54,145 nt of DNA. It comes from Gammaproteobacteria bacterium. GTDB lineage: Bacteria > Pseudomonadota > Gammaproteobacteria > Steroidobacterales > GCA-2729495. Under the pieces are notes generated by a model. The model saw nothing but the letters and a program-made list of their open reading frames with translations. It searched no databases and had not been told where the DNA came from. Below are positions 44,781 through 53,193 of the stretch, one piece after another. The first letter of the stretch is position 1. Each line of letters starts with the position of its first letter. Location of the stretch: positions 1 through 54,145 of the forward strand of contig JAJRUG010000057.1 in NCBI GenBank assembly GCA_024277915.1. Direction: 5' to 3'. The translations under genes and the position numbers were made by a program.

Positions 44781-45983
44781 ATGAACCAGTATATTGAGCT
44801 AGAAAACAGGTTTGGCGCTCATAACTACAAACCCCTGCCGCTTGTTCTGAGCCGTGCAAAGGGCTGTCATGTCTGGGACACCGATGGAAACCGGTATCTG
44901 GATATGATGAGTGCCTACTCTGCTGTCAGCCACGGCCATGCACACCCGAGAATCCTGAAGGTGGTCCAGAAACAGGCCGCGCAACTCAGTGTGGTTTCAC
45001 GCGCCTTTTATTCCGACAATCTTGGCGCCTTCCTGCAGAAAGCATGTGAAGTCACCGGAATGGAAAGGGCCTTGCCAATGAACAGCGGCGCCGAGGCTGT
45101 GGAAACATCATTGAAGGCGGCAAGAAAATGGGCCTACCAGGTCAAAGGCGTGGCGCCGGACAAAGCAGAGATTATCTCATGCCACGGCAACTTTCACGGC
45201 CGGACGCTCGCAGTGCTTACCATGTCTACAGAAGAGCAATACCGGGCTGATTACGGCCCTTTCCTGCCTGGGTTCAGGAATATTGAATTTGGCGATGCAG
45301 ATGCGTTGCGCTCGGCGATTCGCCCCAACACCGCTGCCTTTATTGTGGAGCCTATACAAGGTGAGGGAGGCATTATCATTCCACCCGATGGCTATCTTGC
45401 CGAGTGCGCCGAGATCTGCCGACAGCAAAATATCCTGCTGATTTTTGACGAGATACAAACCGGCCTGGGCAGAACCGGGCAATTACTTGCCTGTGATCAT
45501 GATGATGTGCGACCTGACGGGCTGATACTGGGCAAGGCACTGGGTGGCGGGCTCTACCCGATCTCACTGTTCCTGAGCCGTTCGGAGATTATGGATTGCT
45601 TCAAGCCTGGCGACCACGGCAGCACCTTTGGCGGTAACGCGCTGGCTGCTGCGATCGGATTGGAAGCGCTGACCGTGATCGAAGAAGAAGAACTGGTGGA
45701 AAACAGCCGGCGTATGGGCGAGCATTTCATTAACGGACTGCGCGGGATCAACTCATCGTTAATTTCGGATATCCGGGGCAAGGGCCTGTTTATCGGCGTG
45801 GAAATCGACCCCGCCAAAGCCACGGCAAGATCGGTCTGTGAACAGTTAATGAAGCACGGAGTCTTGTCCAAGGAGACCCATGAGACTGTCGTTCGTTTCG
45901 CTCCCCCGCTGATTATCAGCAAGGAGGATATCGACCAGGCACTGGATGCAATTGAAACTACTCTGAGCGAGTTGACCGGATAG
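44781..45983 (+). CDS. rocD: Ornithine--oxo-acid transaminase
   Basis: A 400-residue PLP class-III aminotransferase matching RocD: NYKPLPLVLSRAKGCHVWD at the N-terminus, SAYSAVSHGHAHP, MNSGAEAVET, the catalytic-site LIFDEIQTGLGRTG and the PLP-lysine in LILGKALGGG. It converts ornithine and 2-oxoglutarate to glutamate-5-semialdehyde and glutamate. I start at the ATG at 44781 with AGAGGA upstream; the frame extends 39 codons further without family resemblance. No arginase is adjacent. Confidence 0.94.
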   Translation: MNQYIELENRFGAHNYKPLPLVLSRAKGCHVWDTDGNRYLDMMSAYSAVSHGHAHPRILKVVQKQAAQLSVVSRAFYSDNLGAFLQKACEVTGMERALPMNSGAEAVETSLKAARKWAYQVKGVAPDKAEIISCHGNFHGRTLAVLTMSTEEQYRADYGPFLPGFRNIEFGDADALRSAIRPNTAAFIVEPIQGEGGIIIPPDGYLAECAEICRQQNILLIFDEIQTGLGRTGQLLACDHDDVRPDGLILGKALGGGLYPISLFLSRSEIMDCFKPGDHGSTFGGNALAAAIGLEALTVIEEEELVENSRRMGEHFINGLRGINSSLISDIRGKGLFIGVEIDPAKATARSVCEQLMKHGVLSKETHETVVRFAPPLIISKEDIDQALDAIETTLSELTG

Positions 45984-46034
45984 ACAAACAAGCCGCATCA
46001 AACATGGAGATCTTCGAGAATATGGAACGTGAAA

Positions 46035-46448
46035 TCACCCGTCGCCTGATTCGAAATCAAGTGCAGCAGAATTAACACAATAGCGTAGCTCCGTCGGTTG
46101 CGGGCCATCTTCGAACACATGGCCCAGATGCGCACCACAGTTCCCGCACATGATTTCCTGTCGTACTCTGCCGCCACTGGTATCGACCCGGGTCTTGATA
46201 CGGTCATCATCGACCGGCGACCAGAAACTCGGCCACCCTGAGCCGGAATCAAACTTGGTACCGGAATCAAATAGTGTTGTACCGCAGCAGATGCAGGCAT
46301 AGCTGCCATCTTCCTTGTGATCGACATACTTTCCAGTAAACGGTGCCTCGGTGCCCTTTTGCTGGGTGATACGAAACTGCTCCGCTGACAATTGCTCGCG
46401 GAGATCGGATTGATCGCTGTCGCTGTTATCTGTTTTGCTATCAGGCAT
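46035..46448 (-). CDS. msrB: Peptide-methionine (R)-S-oxide reductase MsrB
   Basis: MsrB reduces methionine-R-sulfoxide in proteins. The 137-residue protein has [17 protein letters not shown], a zinc-binding CxxC in YACICCG and a second in [21 protein letters not shown] and the catalytic cysteine in RYCVNSAAL. It is the cysteine form with no selenocysteine and no signal peptide. I start at MPDSKTDN; a GTG four codons earlier is possible. Convergent with rocD. Confidence 0.96.
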   Translation of the reverse strand: MPDSKTDNSDSDQSDLREQLSAEQFRITQQKGTEAPFTGKYVDHKEDGSYACICCGTTLFDSGTKFDSGSGWPSFWSPVDDDRIKTRVDTSGGRVRQEIMCGNCGAHLGHVFEDGPQPTELRYCVNSAALDFESGDG

Positions 46449-46473
46449 TGTTTCTCTCACTAATTACGAAGGA

Positions 46474-46504
46474 CAGTAACCCTCACTGCATATTAGGGTC
46501 ACTG
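46474..46504 (-). repeat. 10-bp inverted repeat between the lipoprotein gene and msrB
   Basis: CAGTGACCCT and AGGGTTACTG (minus-strand sense) can form a 10-bp stem with one G-U pair and an 11-base loop. On the plus strand the same position is an A-C mismatch, so the structure suits minus-strand RNA, the direction of the flanking genes. No U tract follows; it may be an mRNA-end structure or a REP-like element. Confidence 0.5.
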
Positions 46505-46519
46505 CCCCCAAATTTTCAA

Positions 46520-47974
46520 CTAGCGCTGTGCGGAATAAACGATTGCGTCGGGCTCTGCAGGGTCGGTGTTCCATGAAGGCATGGACTCACTCCAATTTGA
46601 ATTGGCCGTGATGTTGGTCTGATTCAACAATGTGACCGCGAATGGAGCGCTGCGGATGTCCAGCTCGAAGATGATGATATCGATTGGATCCGGCTGCACG
46701 CCGGGGGTGGTGCGCCACAGCGCCAGACGCGTTCCCGTGCTGTCCCAGCGTGGAAACAGATTCGCAGTGCTCGGATCCACATCAAGAAACGTGATGGAGC
46801 TGATGGCCGGCTGATCGGGGTCGGAATAGCGCCCCACCCAGAGATCCCAATCCCCGAAATCTGCAGGGTTGCCCATACCTGCCGGGTTGGTAAGCACTCG
46901 ATACGAGGCGATCAGGCTGCCATCGGGCGACAATTTCGGATCGTAATCGCCTGGCGGTACGAATACCAGATTGCCTGGTGTGCCATTGGTGCGTTCGACA
47001 ACATTGGACAGTGTCATAGTGCTGATGTCGATTGTCGCCGTATACAGTCGGCTGAAACGATTGGCAAGATTTGTTGCCTCGCGCTTGAAAACAATCTTGT
47101 TGTCCGGACCCCAGCCCGGGTCACTGTCAAGCTCGGTTGGCAACGGCGGATTATCTGCAAACCCGAGCTGTACCGGATTGCCACCATCGATGTCCATGAC
47201 ATAGAGGCGCAGCTGTACGGCTCTCGGCTCCTCATGTCGATTGGAAGCGAAGATAATGAAACGGCCATCTGGTGATGCTTCCGGGGTCACATCAATTGCA
47301 CCGTTGTTGGCTCGCATTCCATCGGGATCCAGGTCTGTCAACAAACGAGGCCGCGTGCCATCAACATTCATGATGGCGATGGCACTATTGGGCAGATCAC
47401 CTTCGTCGAATACACCATCTGTGGCTCCGCTGACCGCACCATCAGCAAGATATGTCTGGTAGATGAAAAACGGCGCACCGGATGCGGTCGCAGGTGCATA
47501 AATGACGTGGTTCTCCGAGAACCGGGTACTGGTAAGCTGCACACGCTGACCGCCGAATGCATCGTCGGTGAACACCGCATATTCCTGCGTCGGAATCGCC
47601 ACATTTGCCGTAGCCGGCTGCGGATCTTCGCCATCGTTCATGCCATCTGCATCGGTGTCGGCCACGGTTGGCAGGGTGCCAAACATGGTGATCTCCTCAC
47701 CATCCCAGATTCGATCATTGTCTGAATCGACGGCATTCGGGTCGGTGTTATGGGTATTCACCTCGGCGCCATCGGACAGGCCATCGCCGTCTGAGTCCGG
47801 ATTGCCGGGATCAGTCCCGAGGGTAGCCTCGGTGCTATCTGGCAGCCCGTCACCGTCGCTGTCGATTGGTGGTGTAGTGCTGCCCCCGGAACCACCACCA
47901 CAACCGGCACTTATTATCGCAACAACGAGTATCGCCAGAAGATATAGACGTTGGATACCGTGAGGACTGCCCAT
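46520..47974 (-). CDS. Lipoprotein with calcium-type thrombospondin-3 repeats and a TolB-like propeller
   Basis: A 484-residue secreted lipoprotein: signal LYLLAILVVAIISAGC with lipid cysteine C25 and a GGGSGG spacer. Residues ~35-120 hold repeated aspartate-rich calcium-binding units (DSDGDGLPDSTEATLGTDP, DSDGDGLSDGAEVN, DSDNDRIWDGEE, DTDADGMNDGEDP). The rest is a WD40-like beta-propeller (ASPDGRFIIFASN, PGWGPDNKIVFK, LSPDGSLIASY, WDSTGTRLALW). Function unknown; likely at the outer membrane or cell surface. I chose the ATG at 47974 with GGAG upstream over a TTG two codons earlier. It is preceded by a GDCCVxC gene 80 bp upstream. Confidence 0.87.
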   Translation of the reverse strand: MGSPHGIQRLYLLAILVVAIISAGCGGGSGGSTTPPIDSDGDGLPDSTEATLGTDPGNPDSDGDGLSDGAEVNTHNTDPNAVDSDNDRIWDGEEITMFGTLPTVADTDADGMNDGEDPQPATANVAIPTQEYAVFTDDAFGGQRVQLTSTRFSENHVIYAPATASGAPFFIYQTYLADGAVSGATDGVFDEGDLPNSAIAIMNVDGTRPRLLTDLDPDGMRANNGAIDVTPEASPDGRFIIFASNRHEEPRAVQLRLYVMDIDGGNPVQLGFADNPPLPTELDSDPGWGPDNKIVFKREATNLANRFSRLYTATIDISTMTLSNVVERTNGTPGNLVFVPPGDYDPKLSPDGSLIASYRVLTNPAGMGNPADFGDWDLWVGRYSDPDQPAISSITFLDVDPSTANLFPRWDSTGTRLALWRTTPGVQPDPIDIIIFELDIRSAPFAVTLLNQTNITANSNWSESMPSWNTDPAEPDAIVYSAQR

Positions 47975-48054
47975 GTTCAAAGCTCCTACCCTGCGTTTGA
48001 ATAGCAGTTTATCGCATCAGCATCTTTAACTCTGCTAAATACAGCCGCAGTTGC

Positions 48055-48273
48055 TCAGCAACAGCTTGTCCCCTGTTGAATGGGCGGACAGGGAACGTCA
48101 CCGAATGAGCAGTAGACGCAGCAATCCCCTGCCTTTGGGCGCAGCAGTGTCTTGCAAGACTGGCACTCGTAGTAGAACTGGCAAGCATCAGTCGGCATTT
48201 CTTCCTTCGACTGATGCCCACACTCCGGGCATGTCAGCGTGGAAAACAGTGAAACAGGCAAACGATCAGTCAC
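48055..48273 (-). CDS. GDCCVxC domain zinc-ribbon-like small protein
   Basis: A 72-residue cysteine-rich protein with nine cysteines in CPECG, CQFYYECQSCKTLLRP, the hallmark GDCCVYCSFGDVPCPP and a terminal SCC, apparently a zinc ribbon plus a CC motif. Families named GDCCVxC often accompany metal or mercury transport genes and some members replace a cysteine by selenocysteine; this one uses ordinary cysteine codons. It starts with GTG four bases after the htpG stop, so it is probably in the htpG operon. Its function is unknown; I do not know this gene pairing from elsewhere. Confidence 0.8.
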   Translation of the reverse strand: MTDRLPVSLFSTLTCPECGHQSKEEMPTDACQFYYECQSCKTLLRPKAGDCCVYCSFGDVPCPPIQQGTSCC

Positions 48274-48277
48274 TGGC

Positions 48278-50197
48278 CTACAGCAACAACCGGTTAAGAC
48301 TTTGAACGAACTCCCCCGGGTTCTTCAACTGCTGGCCCTCGGTCAGATTTGCCTGATCAAACAGCACTCTGGCGAGATCACCGAACCTCTGCTCGTCTTT
48401 TTCCCCGCTCATCCGTTGCACCAAAGCATGCTCCGGGTTGATTTCAAAAATGGGCTTGCTTTCGGGGATAGCCTGACCGGAAGCTTCCATGATCCGCCTC
48501 ATTTGCAATCCCATATCATATTCGCCGATCACGATACATGCCGGTGACTGAGTCAGGCGATCGGTGATACGAACATCTTCAACGTCGGCTTCCAGTTGCT
48601 TCTTCAGTCGTTCGATCAGATCCTTATGCTCTTCGGGGACTTCTTTTTTCTCGTCCTTATCCTTGTCTTTGTCCTGATCCTCAATACCACCAAGATTGAG
48701 CTCTCCACGCCGTACATCCCGGAAGGGAACACCATCAAACTCATTGAGGTGGCCAACCAGCCATTCGTCGATTGAATCCGATAACAGCAGTACTTCGATT
48801 CCCTTCTTGCGGTAGATCTCCAGCTGCGGACTTGATTGGGCAGCCTGGAAACTGTCGGCAGTGATGTAGTAGATCTGGTCCTGCCCTTCCTTCTTTCGTC
48901 CGAGGTAGTCGACGAGGGATTGATTCTGGGCTGCGTCGTCGAGATGGGTACTGGCAAAGCGCATCAGTGATGCAATTTTTTCCTTGTGGGCATGATCCTC
49001 GGCCGGACCCTCTTTCAATACCTTGCCGAACTCATTCCACAAGCCCTGATACTCCTCAGGCTTGTCCTTGCCCAGCTTCTCCAGCATGCTGAGAACACGC
49101 TTGGTGACCGCGCCCTTGATAGCTTCAACCGTCGCATCTTGCTGCAACAGTTCACGGGATACATTCAGGGACAAATCGCTGCTGTCGATCACGCCGCGCA
49201 CGAAACGCAGGTATAAAGGCAGAAACTGCTCGGCGTCATCCATGATAAAAACACGCTGAACATAGAGCTTCAGCCCTCTTGGCACATCTCTGTTCCAGAG
49301 ATCAAATGGTGCCTTGGCCGGAATGTACAGCAAGCTGGTGTATTCACGTTTACCCTCGACCCTGTTGTGGCTCCATAACAATGCATCCTGAAAATCATGA
49401 GCGATGTGCTTGTAGAACTCCTGATACTCTTCATCGGAGATCTCGGTGCGCGGACGGGTCCACAGTGCTGTTGCCGAATTGACGACCTCATCAGCCGGTG
49501 GTGCTGTGTCTTTTTCTGCGGCTTCGTCATCATTGTCTTGGGCAGCAGGTGGTACGACTGCCGGCATCAGCACAGGAAAGCCGATGTGATCCGAGTACTT
49601 GCGAATCAGGCTGCGCAGACGAAAATCGTCGGCAAATTCACTGGACTCATCACGCAGGTGGAGAATCACGGTAGTACCACGTTCAGCACGCTCGATTGTC
49701 TCGATGCTGAACTCGCCCTGACCATCCGATTCCCACTGCACGCCCTGGGATGCAGCCAGACCGGCGCGCCGGGTCAGAACAGTTACCCGATCGGCAACAA
49801 TAAAGGATGAGTAGAAACCCACTCCGAACTGGCCAATCAGGCCGGCATCCTTACGTTGATCCCCATCCATCTGCTGCAGAAGCTCAGCAGTGCCTGATTT
49901 TGCAATGGTGCCCAGCTGGTCGATGACTTCTTCCCGGGACATGCCAATCCCGTTATCGGAAATACTGATGGTTCGAGCCTCAGGATCGAACGCCACACGG
50001 ATGCGCAGCTCGGGATCATCCTCATAGAGGCTATCGTCAGACACCGCTTCAAAGCGGAGTTTGTCAGCAGCATCCGAGGCGTTGGAAATCAGCTCCCGCA
50101 GGAAAATCTCCTGGTTGCTGTACAGCGAGTGGATCATCAGATGAAGCAATTGCTTCACTTCGGCCTGAAAGCCGTGAGTTTCAGTTGTGGTTGTCAT
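48278..50197 (-). CDS. htpG: Molecular chaperone HtpG (Hsp90)
   Basis: HtpG is the bacterial Hsp90: N-terminal ATP-binding domain ([57 protein letters not shown]), a middle domain and a C-terminal dimerisation domain ending RLLL. The 639-residue protein is of normal length, with a charged linker after ~residue 215 ([19 protein letters not shown]) and a second acidic/lysine-rich insert near 530 ([13 protein letters not shown]). I use ATG at 50197; a TTG three codons up is unlikely. A near-perfect sigma32 promoter upstream indicates heat-shock control. The GDCCVxC gene follows after four bases. Confidence 0.97.
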   Translation of the reverse strand: MTTTTETHGFQAEVKQLLHLMIHSLYSNQEIFLRELISNASDAADKLRFEAVSDDSLYEDDPELRIRVAFDPEARTISISDNGIGMSREEVIDQLGTIAKSGTAELLQQMDGDQRKDAGLIGQFGVGFYSSFIVADRVTVLTRRAGLAASQGVQWESDGQGEFSIETIERAERGTTVILHLRDESSEFADDFRLRSLIRKYSDHIGFPVLMPAVVPPAAQDNDDEAAEKDTAPPADEVVNSATALWTRPRTEISDEEYQEFYKHIAHDFQDALLWSHNRVEGKREYTSLLYIPAKAPFDLWNRDVPRGLKLYVQRVFIMDDAEQFLPLYLRFVRGVIDSSDLSLNVSRELLQQDATVEAIKGAVTKRVLSMLEKLGKDKPEEYQGLWNEFGKVLKEGPAEDHAHKEKIASLMRFASTHLDDAAQNQSLVDYLGRKKEGQDQIYYITADSFQAAQSSPQLEIYRKKGIEVLLLSDSIDEWLVGHLNEFDGVPFRDVRRGELNLGGIEDQDKDKDKDEKKEVPEEHKDLIERLKKQLEADVEDVRITDRLTQSPACIVIGEYDMGLQMRRIMEASGQAIPESKPIFEINPEHALVQRMSGEKDEQRFGDLARVLFDQANLTEGQQLKNPGEFVQSLNRLLL

Positions 50198-50228
50198 TTT
50201 TCCCAATGAGCCCCTGATTCAGATAGCA

Positions 50229-50258
50229 CAAAACACCCGCCGGCCTGCCGGCCGGGTG
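50229..50258 (-). terminator. GC-rich hairpin with U tract at the start of the htpG leader
   Basis: In minus-strand sense CACCC-G-GCCGGC-AG-GCCGGC-GGGTG followed by TTTT (plus-strand 50230-50233). It would end transcription arriving from the small genes upstream, but it also lies only about six bases after the predicted sigma32 start, so it is part of every htpG mRNA. Confidence 0.6.
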
Positions 50259-50270
50259 GACTGCCTACTA

Positions 50271-50298
50271 AAATGGGGATGGCTTGCAGGTTTTCAAG
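50271..50298 (-). promoter_or_regulatory. Sigma32 heat-shock promoter of htpG
   Basis: In minus-strand sense CTTGAAA (50298-50292), a 13-base spacer and CCCCATTT (50278-50271) match the sigma32 consensus CTTGAAA-N13-15-CCCCATnT without mismatch. Predicted start about 50264, 67 bases before the htpG ATG. Confidence 0.88.
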
Positions 50299-50325
50299 CC
50301 TGCCAGAGGAGGATACTGCCTGCCG

Positions 50326-50499
50326 CTAACTGGTCAGAATGACGGCTGCCGGCAGACAGATCACTGCTGCGAGAAACAGCCGGCGAATTCGGTCGCCATG
50401 ATGCCCCGACCAGGCAACCTGCACGGCGAAAACCGTACAATCCACTGAATCAAGAAACTTGAGGATGCGCTCCATCCCCGGACCACCGGAACGACTCAT
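50326..50499 (-). CDS. Small hypothetical protein with C-terminal hydrophobic segment
   Basis: A 57-residue frame whose ATG overlaps the stop of the previous small frame (ATGA), suggesting translational coupling. It reads MSRSGGPGMERILKFLDS, then a mixed middle and a C-terminal hydrophobic stretch LFLAAVICLPAAVILTS that could be a tail anchor. No family recognised. The coupling and the absence of any competing gene in this stretch are the only support, so it may not be real. It ends 28 bases before the sigma32 promoter of htpG. Confidence 0.38.
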   Translation of the reverse strand: MSRSGGPGMERILKFLDSVDCTVFAVQVAWSGHHGDRIRRLFLAAVICLPAAVILTS

Positions 50500-50681
50500 T
50501 GTGTTCCGTTCGACCGGACGAGATACAGATCCGGCTTTGGAGAGGTCTCCGGGGATGCTCCCTGTGGATGATCCGAACCGGCACAATCCTTGGCACTTGC
50601 AACAGCCCGGTCGATCCAGGCACGTCTTTGTATTGTGTCTTCGTTCTTTATTATTGTATCGCTATGTTTTGCGTCTGACAT
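50496..50681 (-). CDS. Small hypothetical protein
   Basis: A 61-residue frame beginning MSDAKHSDTIIKNED, with GGAAGAAGA just before the ATG as a ribosome site, a basic helix QRRAWIDRAVASAK and a polar C-terminus. No family recognised. A TATAGT element and the palindrome GTGAA-AACG-TTCAC (50737-50750) lie upstream in a promoter-like position. Coupled to the next small frame by ATGA. Evidence is the ribosome site, the coupling and the intergenic position. Confidence 0.4.
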   Translation of the reverse strand: MSDAKHSDTIIKNEDTIQRRAWIDRAVASAKDCAGSDHPQGASPETSPKPDLYLVRSNGTQ

Positions 50682-50736
50682 AGTCTTCTTCCAAACTCCG
50701 ATGCTCGTACTATATGGGAGAGATTTTCTTTCGTCC

Positions 50737-50750
50737 GTGAAAACGTTCAC
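50737..50750. promoter_or_regulatory. Palindrome GTGAA-N4-TTCAC upstream of the small ORFs
   Basis: GTGAAAACGTTCAC is a perfect 5-bp inverted repeat about 56 bases before the ATG of the small frame at 50681 and just upstream of a TATAGT -10-like element. It looks like a dimeric repressor or activator site; the protein is unknown. Confidence 0.35.
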
Positions 50751-50869
50751 AACCTGCAACAAGGTTTCGCAACATGAAAAACATCATTTTTTTACATAAG
50801 CACCTGATGAAGCCTGACAGTGAGAACTGATTCCCGGGAATTGATTTCAACGGATCGATTCAAGGGGTG

Positions 50870-51145
50870 CTACTCTTCTTCGGGTTTCCAGCCCCGTCGT
50901 ACCTGATCAGACCAGTTTCTGTACCCTTTCCATGTATACAAATTGGGATCAAGCGGAACACGGCGTTTTTCAGGTGCCTGAACCTGGGTCAGCCAATTGC
51001 GATAGGTATCCCAACCGCTCACATCCTGACCATTCGAGGCAGCAAGACTTCTCGCAGGTGCTCGACGCAGGGGTGGCCCGCCTTCTTGATGACCATTCGA
51101 ACTGTGGTGCCCCGCAGTCAAGCGAGGATCTCTTGATTCACTCAT
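50870..51145 (-). CDS. Hypothetical protein with two YRNW repeats
   Basis: A 91-residue frame starting MSESRDPRLTAGHH with GGGAG seven bases before the ATG. The C-terminal half contains two similar units, WDTYRNWLTQVQAP and WKGYRNWSDQVRRGW, separated by RRVPLDPNLYT. This internal repeat with conserved Tyr, Trp and Val is hard to explain as chance, so I consider it real. No family recognised, no signal or membrane segment. The ~135 bp between it and ppnN is AT-rich and may hold its promoter. Confidence 0.6.
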   Translation of the reverse strand: MSESRDPRLTAGHHSSNGHQEGGPPLRRAPARSLAASNGQDVSGWDTYRNWLTQVQAPEKRRVPLDPNLYTWKGYRNWSDQVRRGWKPEEE

Positions 51146-51281
51146 AAACAAACTCCCGATGAGTTGAGAGTGAACCGAGACTACGGATACAAGCTGGTTT
51201 CTGCGAGGAACTGCATCACAAGCACGCCCATTTAACCTTTTGATTATTATATAATTCTTTGGCTTTTCAAGGGAGTTAGGA

Positions 51282-52655
51282 TTACTTGATAATGGTGTAA
51301 CAGGGCTGGTAACCGGTATCATCAAGCTTCATTCGGCGCTGAGCAACAAAAGAAGCAAGTAAATTATCAAGATGCGTCATCAGTGCCTGATCACCCCGGA
51401 TTTCGAATGGACCGTGATCCTCGATCGCACGAATGCCCTCCTCGCGAATATTCGCACTCACTAACCCTGAGAATGCCCTGCGAAGATTTGCGGCGAGCGT
51501 ATAGGTATTCAGATCGCGGCTGATTTCAAGCCCGGCCATCGTGTCGTGAGTAGCAACAAATGGTTGCTGAAAAATTGTGTCGATATTAAGCCGCCAGTTA
51601 AAATAGTATGCATCTTCCTGGGCTAACCTGAAGTTGCGTGTCTCGCGCACACCTTCGGCTACCAGATCCGCAACGCCCGGCGCATCATCAAGAACAATCC
51701 GATATCGACTTTGCGCCTCGCGGCCGAGTGTCGCCAGAACAAACTCATCAATATTCCTGAAATACGATTCACTCGCTTTCGGCCCGGTCAGAATAATCGG
51801 CATGGGAATATCCCGGTTATCGGGGTGCATGACGATTCCGAGCAGGTACAACAACTCCTCAGCAGTACCAACACCGCCTGGAAAAATAACAATTGTGTGT
51901 GCAATACGAACAAACGCCTCAAGGCGTTTTTCCATATCCGGCATGATGACCAGCTCGTTGACGATCGGATTGGGTGATTCGGCAGCGATAATCCCCGGCT
52001 CGGTCAGCCCGACATATCGACCGGTTCTGATGCGCTGTTTTGCATGGCCAATGGCTGCTCCTTTCATGGGGCCTTTCATCGCACCGGCTCCGCAACCGGT
52101 ACAGACATTCAGCCGGCGCAGCCCTATTTCATAGCCCACATCCTTGCAGTATTCATACTCCTGCCGGCCAATGGCGTGCCCACCCCAGCAAACCACCAGA
52201 TCCGGGTCTGCAGGCAATTGAAAAACACCGGCATTTCTCAGGATATGGAATACCACATTGGTAATTCCGGCACTGGAAGTCAGATCGAAATGCGCTGACT
52301 CCGAAACCTCGGAGGTAATAAACAGCACATCCCGCAACACCGAAAACAGTAACTCGCGAATACCACGGATCATCTCACCACCCACAAAGGCCGCGGCGGG
52401 CGGATTTACCAGCGCCAGCTTGATGCCGCGATCTTTCTGCACCACCCAGATATCGAAATCCTGGTAAGCATCCAGTATTTCGCGGGTATTGTCGGAAACC
52501 GTACCAACATTCAGAACCGCCAGGGAGCAGCGGCGCAGCATCTCATGGTGAACGCCCTGTTCGCCGATCGCCAGCAGCCTGTTGACCTCATGCCGGGAGA
52601 GCACTTCCATGCTCGCCTCCGGCATTACTTCAAAACTTGCTCTGAGACTCGGCAT
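51282..52655 (-). CDS. ppnN: Nucleotide 5'-monophosphate nucleosidase PpnN (LOG family)
   Basis: PpnN (YgdH) hydrolyses purine and pyrimidine mononucleotides to base and ribose-5-phosphate and in E. coli is stimulated by (p)ppGpp. The 457-residue protein has the N-terminal domain (CSLAVLNVGTVSDNTREIL, NPPAAAFVGGEMIRGI), the LOG core with CTGCGAGAMKGPMKGA, the PGGVGTAEE motif and a C-terminal domain ending DDTGYQPCYTIIK. Length and three-part layout match E. coli PpnN (~454 aa). The ATG at 52655 is 12 bases from the transpeptidase stop, so the genes are probably one operon. Confidence 0.94.
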   Translation of the reverse strand: MPSLRASFEVMPEASMEVLSRHEVNRLLAIGEQGVHHEMLRRCSLAVLNVGTVSDNTREILDAYQDFDIWVVQKDRGIKLALVNPPAAAFVGGEMIRGIRELLFSVLRDVLFITSEVSESAHFDLTSSAGITNVVFHILRNAGVFQLPADPDLVVCWGGHAIGRQEYEYCKDVGYEIGLRRLNVCTGCGAGAMKGPMKGAAIGHAKQRIRTGRYVGLTEPGIIAAESPNPIVNELVIMPDMEKRLEAFVRIAHTIVIFPGGVGTAEELLYLLGIVMHPDNRDIPMPIILTGPKASESYFRNIDEFVLATLGREAQSRYRIVLDDAPGVADLVAEGVRETRNFRLAQEDAYYFNWRLNIDTIFQQPFVATHDTMAGLEISRDLNTYTLAANLRRAFSGLVSANIREEGIRAIEDHGPFEIRGDQALMTHLDNLLASFVAQRRMKLDDTGYQPCYTIIK

Positions 52656-52667
52656 TTTGCGGCAGCC

Positions 52668-53189
52668 TCAGGGAAGAATCCGGATCGGGGTATTGCGACT
52701 GGTCATAAGCCAGACATCCACCATGTCAGCGTTGGATAAAGCAATGCAGCCGTTAGTCCAGTCCTGGGTCTCGTAGTAATCCACAGAATGGCGCGGTAAA
52801 TTTGGCTGGCCGTGAATCATGATCTGCCCACCAGGAGCCTGATTCTGGCTGGCTGCCTGCTTCACGTCCTGATGGTTCGGATATGAAACACGAATGGAGA
52901 GGAAAAAGTCACTTTCTGAATTCCTCTCTTCCAGCCTGTACCGGCCTTCCGGAGTTCGAAAGTCGCCCTCCTGAGACTTGTGGCCCGTTGGCACCAACCC
53001 CAGGGCAATATCAAAACTTCGCAGTACTTTCTCATCCTTTAGCAATATCAACTTACGCTGTGATTTGTTGATGATCACCCGGTCGGCCATTTCGATCTCG
53101 CCGGCTACTGCGGGTATATTACCCACCAGTGAAAGAAAAATAACCGTAGCCGCAACAAACAGGATATGTCGTGCGGTCAAACCAGACAT
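52668..53189 (-). CDS. L,D-transpeptidase family protein (YkuD domain)
   Basis: A 173-residue exported protein with an N-terminal signal (HILFVAATVIFLSLVGNIPAVAG) and a YkuD domain. It has ADRVIINKSQRKLILLKDEK, GLVPTGHKSQEGDFRTPEGRY, the histidine in IMIHG (H126) and the catalytic cysteine C148 in WTNGCIAL. Such enzymes make 3-3 cross-links or anchor proteins in peptidoglycan; small single-domain versions may also be amidases or carboxypeptidases. The ATG follows the LysM gene stop by four bases; a GTG seven codons earlier overlaps that gene. Confidence 0.92.
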   Translation of the reverse strand: MSGLTARHILFVAATVIFLSLVGNIPAVAGEIEMADRVIINKSQRKLILLKDEKVLRSFDIALGLVPTGHKSQEGDFRTPEGRYRLEERNSESDFFLSIRVSYPNHQDVKQAASQNQAPGGQIMIHGQPNLPRHSVDYYETQDWTNGCIALSNADMVDVWLMTSRNTPIRILP

Positions 53190-53193
53190 TTTC

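Noticed and set aside
48009-48221. 70-codon minus-strand frame overlapping the GDCCVxC gene
   Set aside because: The other frame carries the family cysteine motifs; this one is a shadow.
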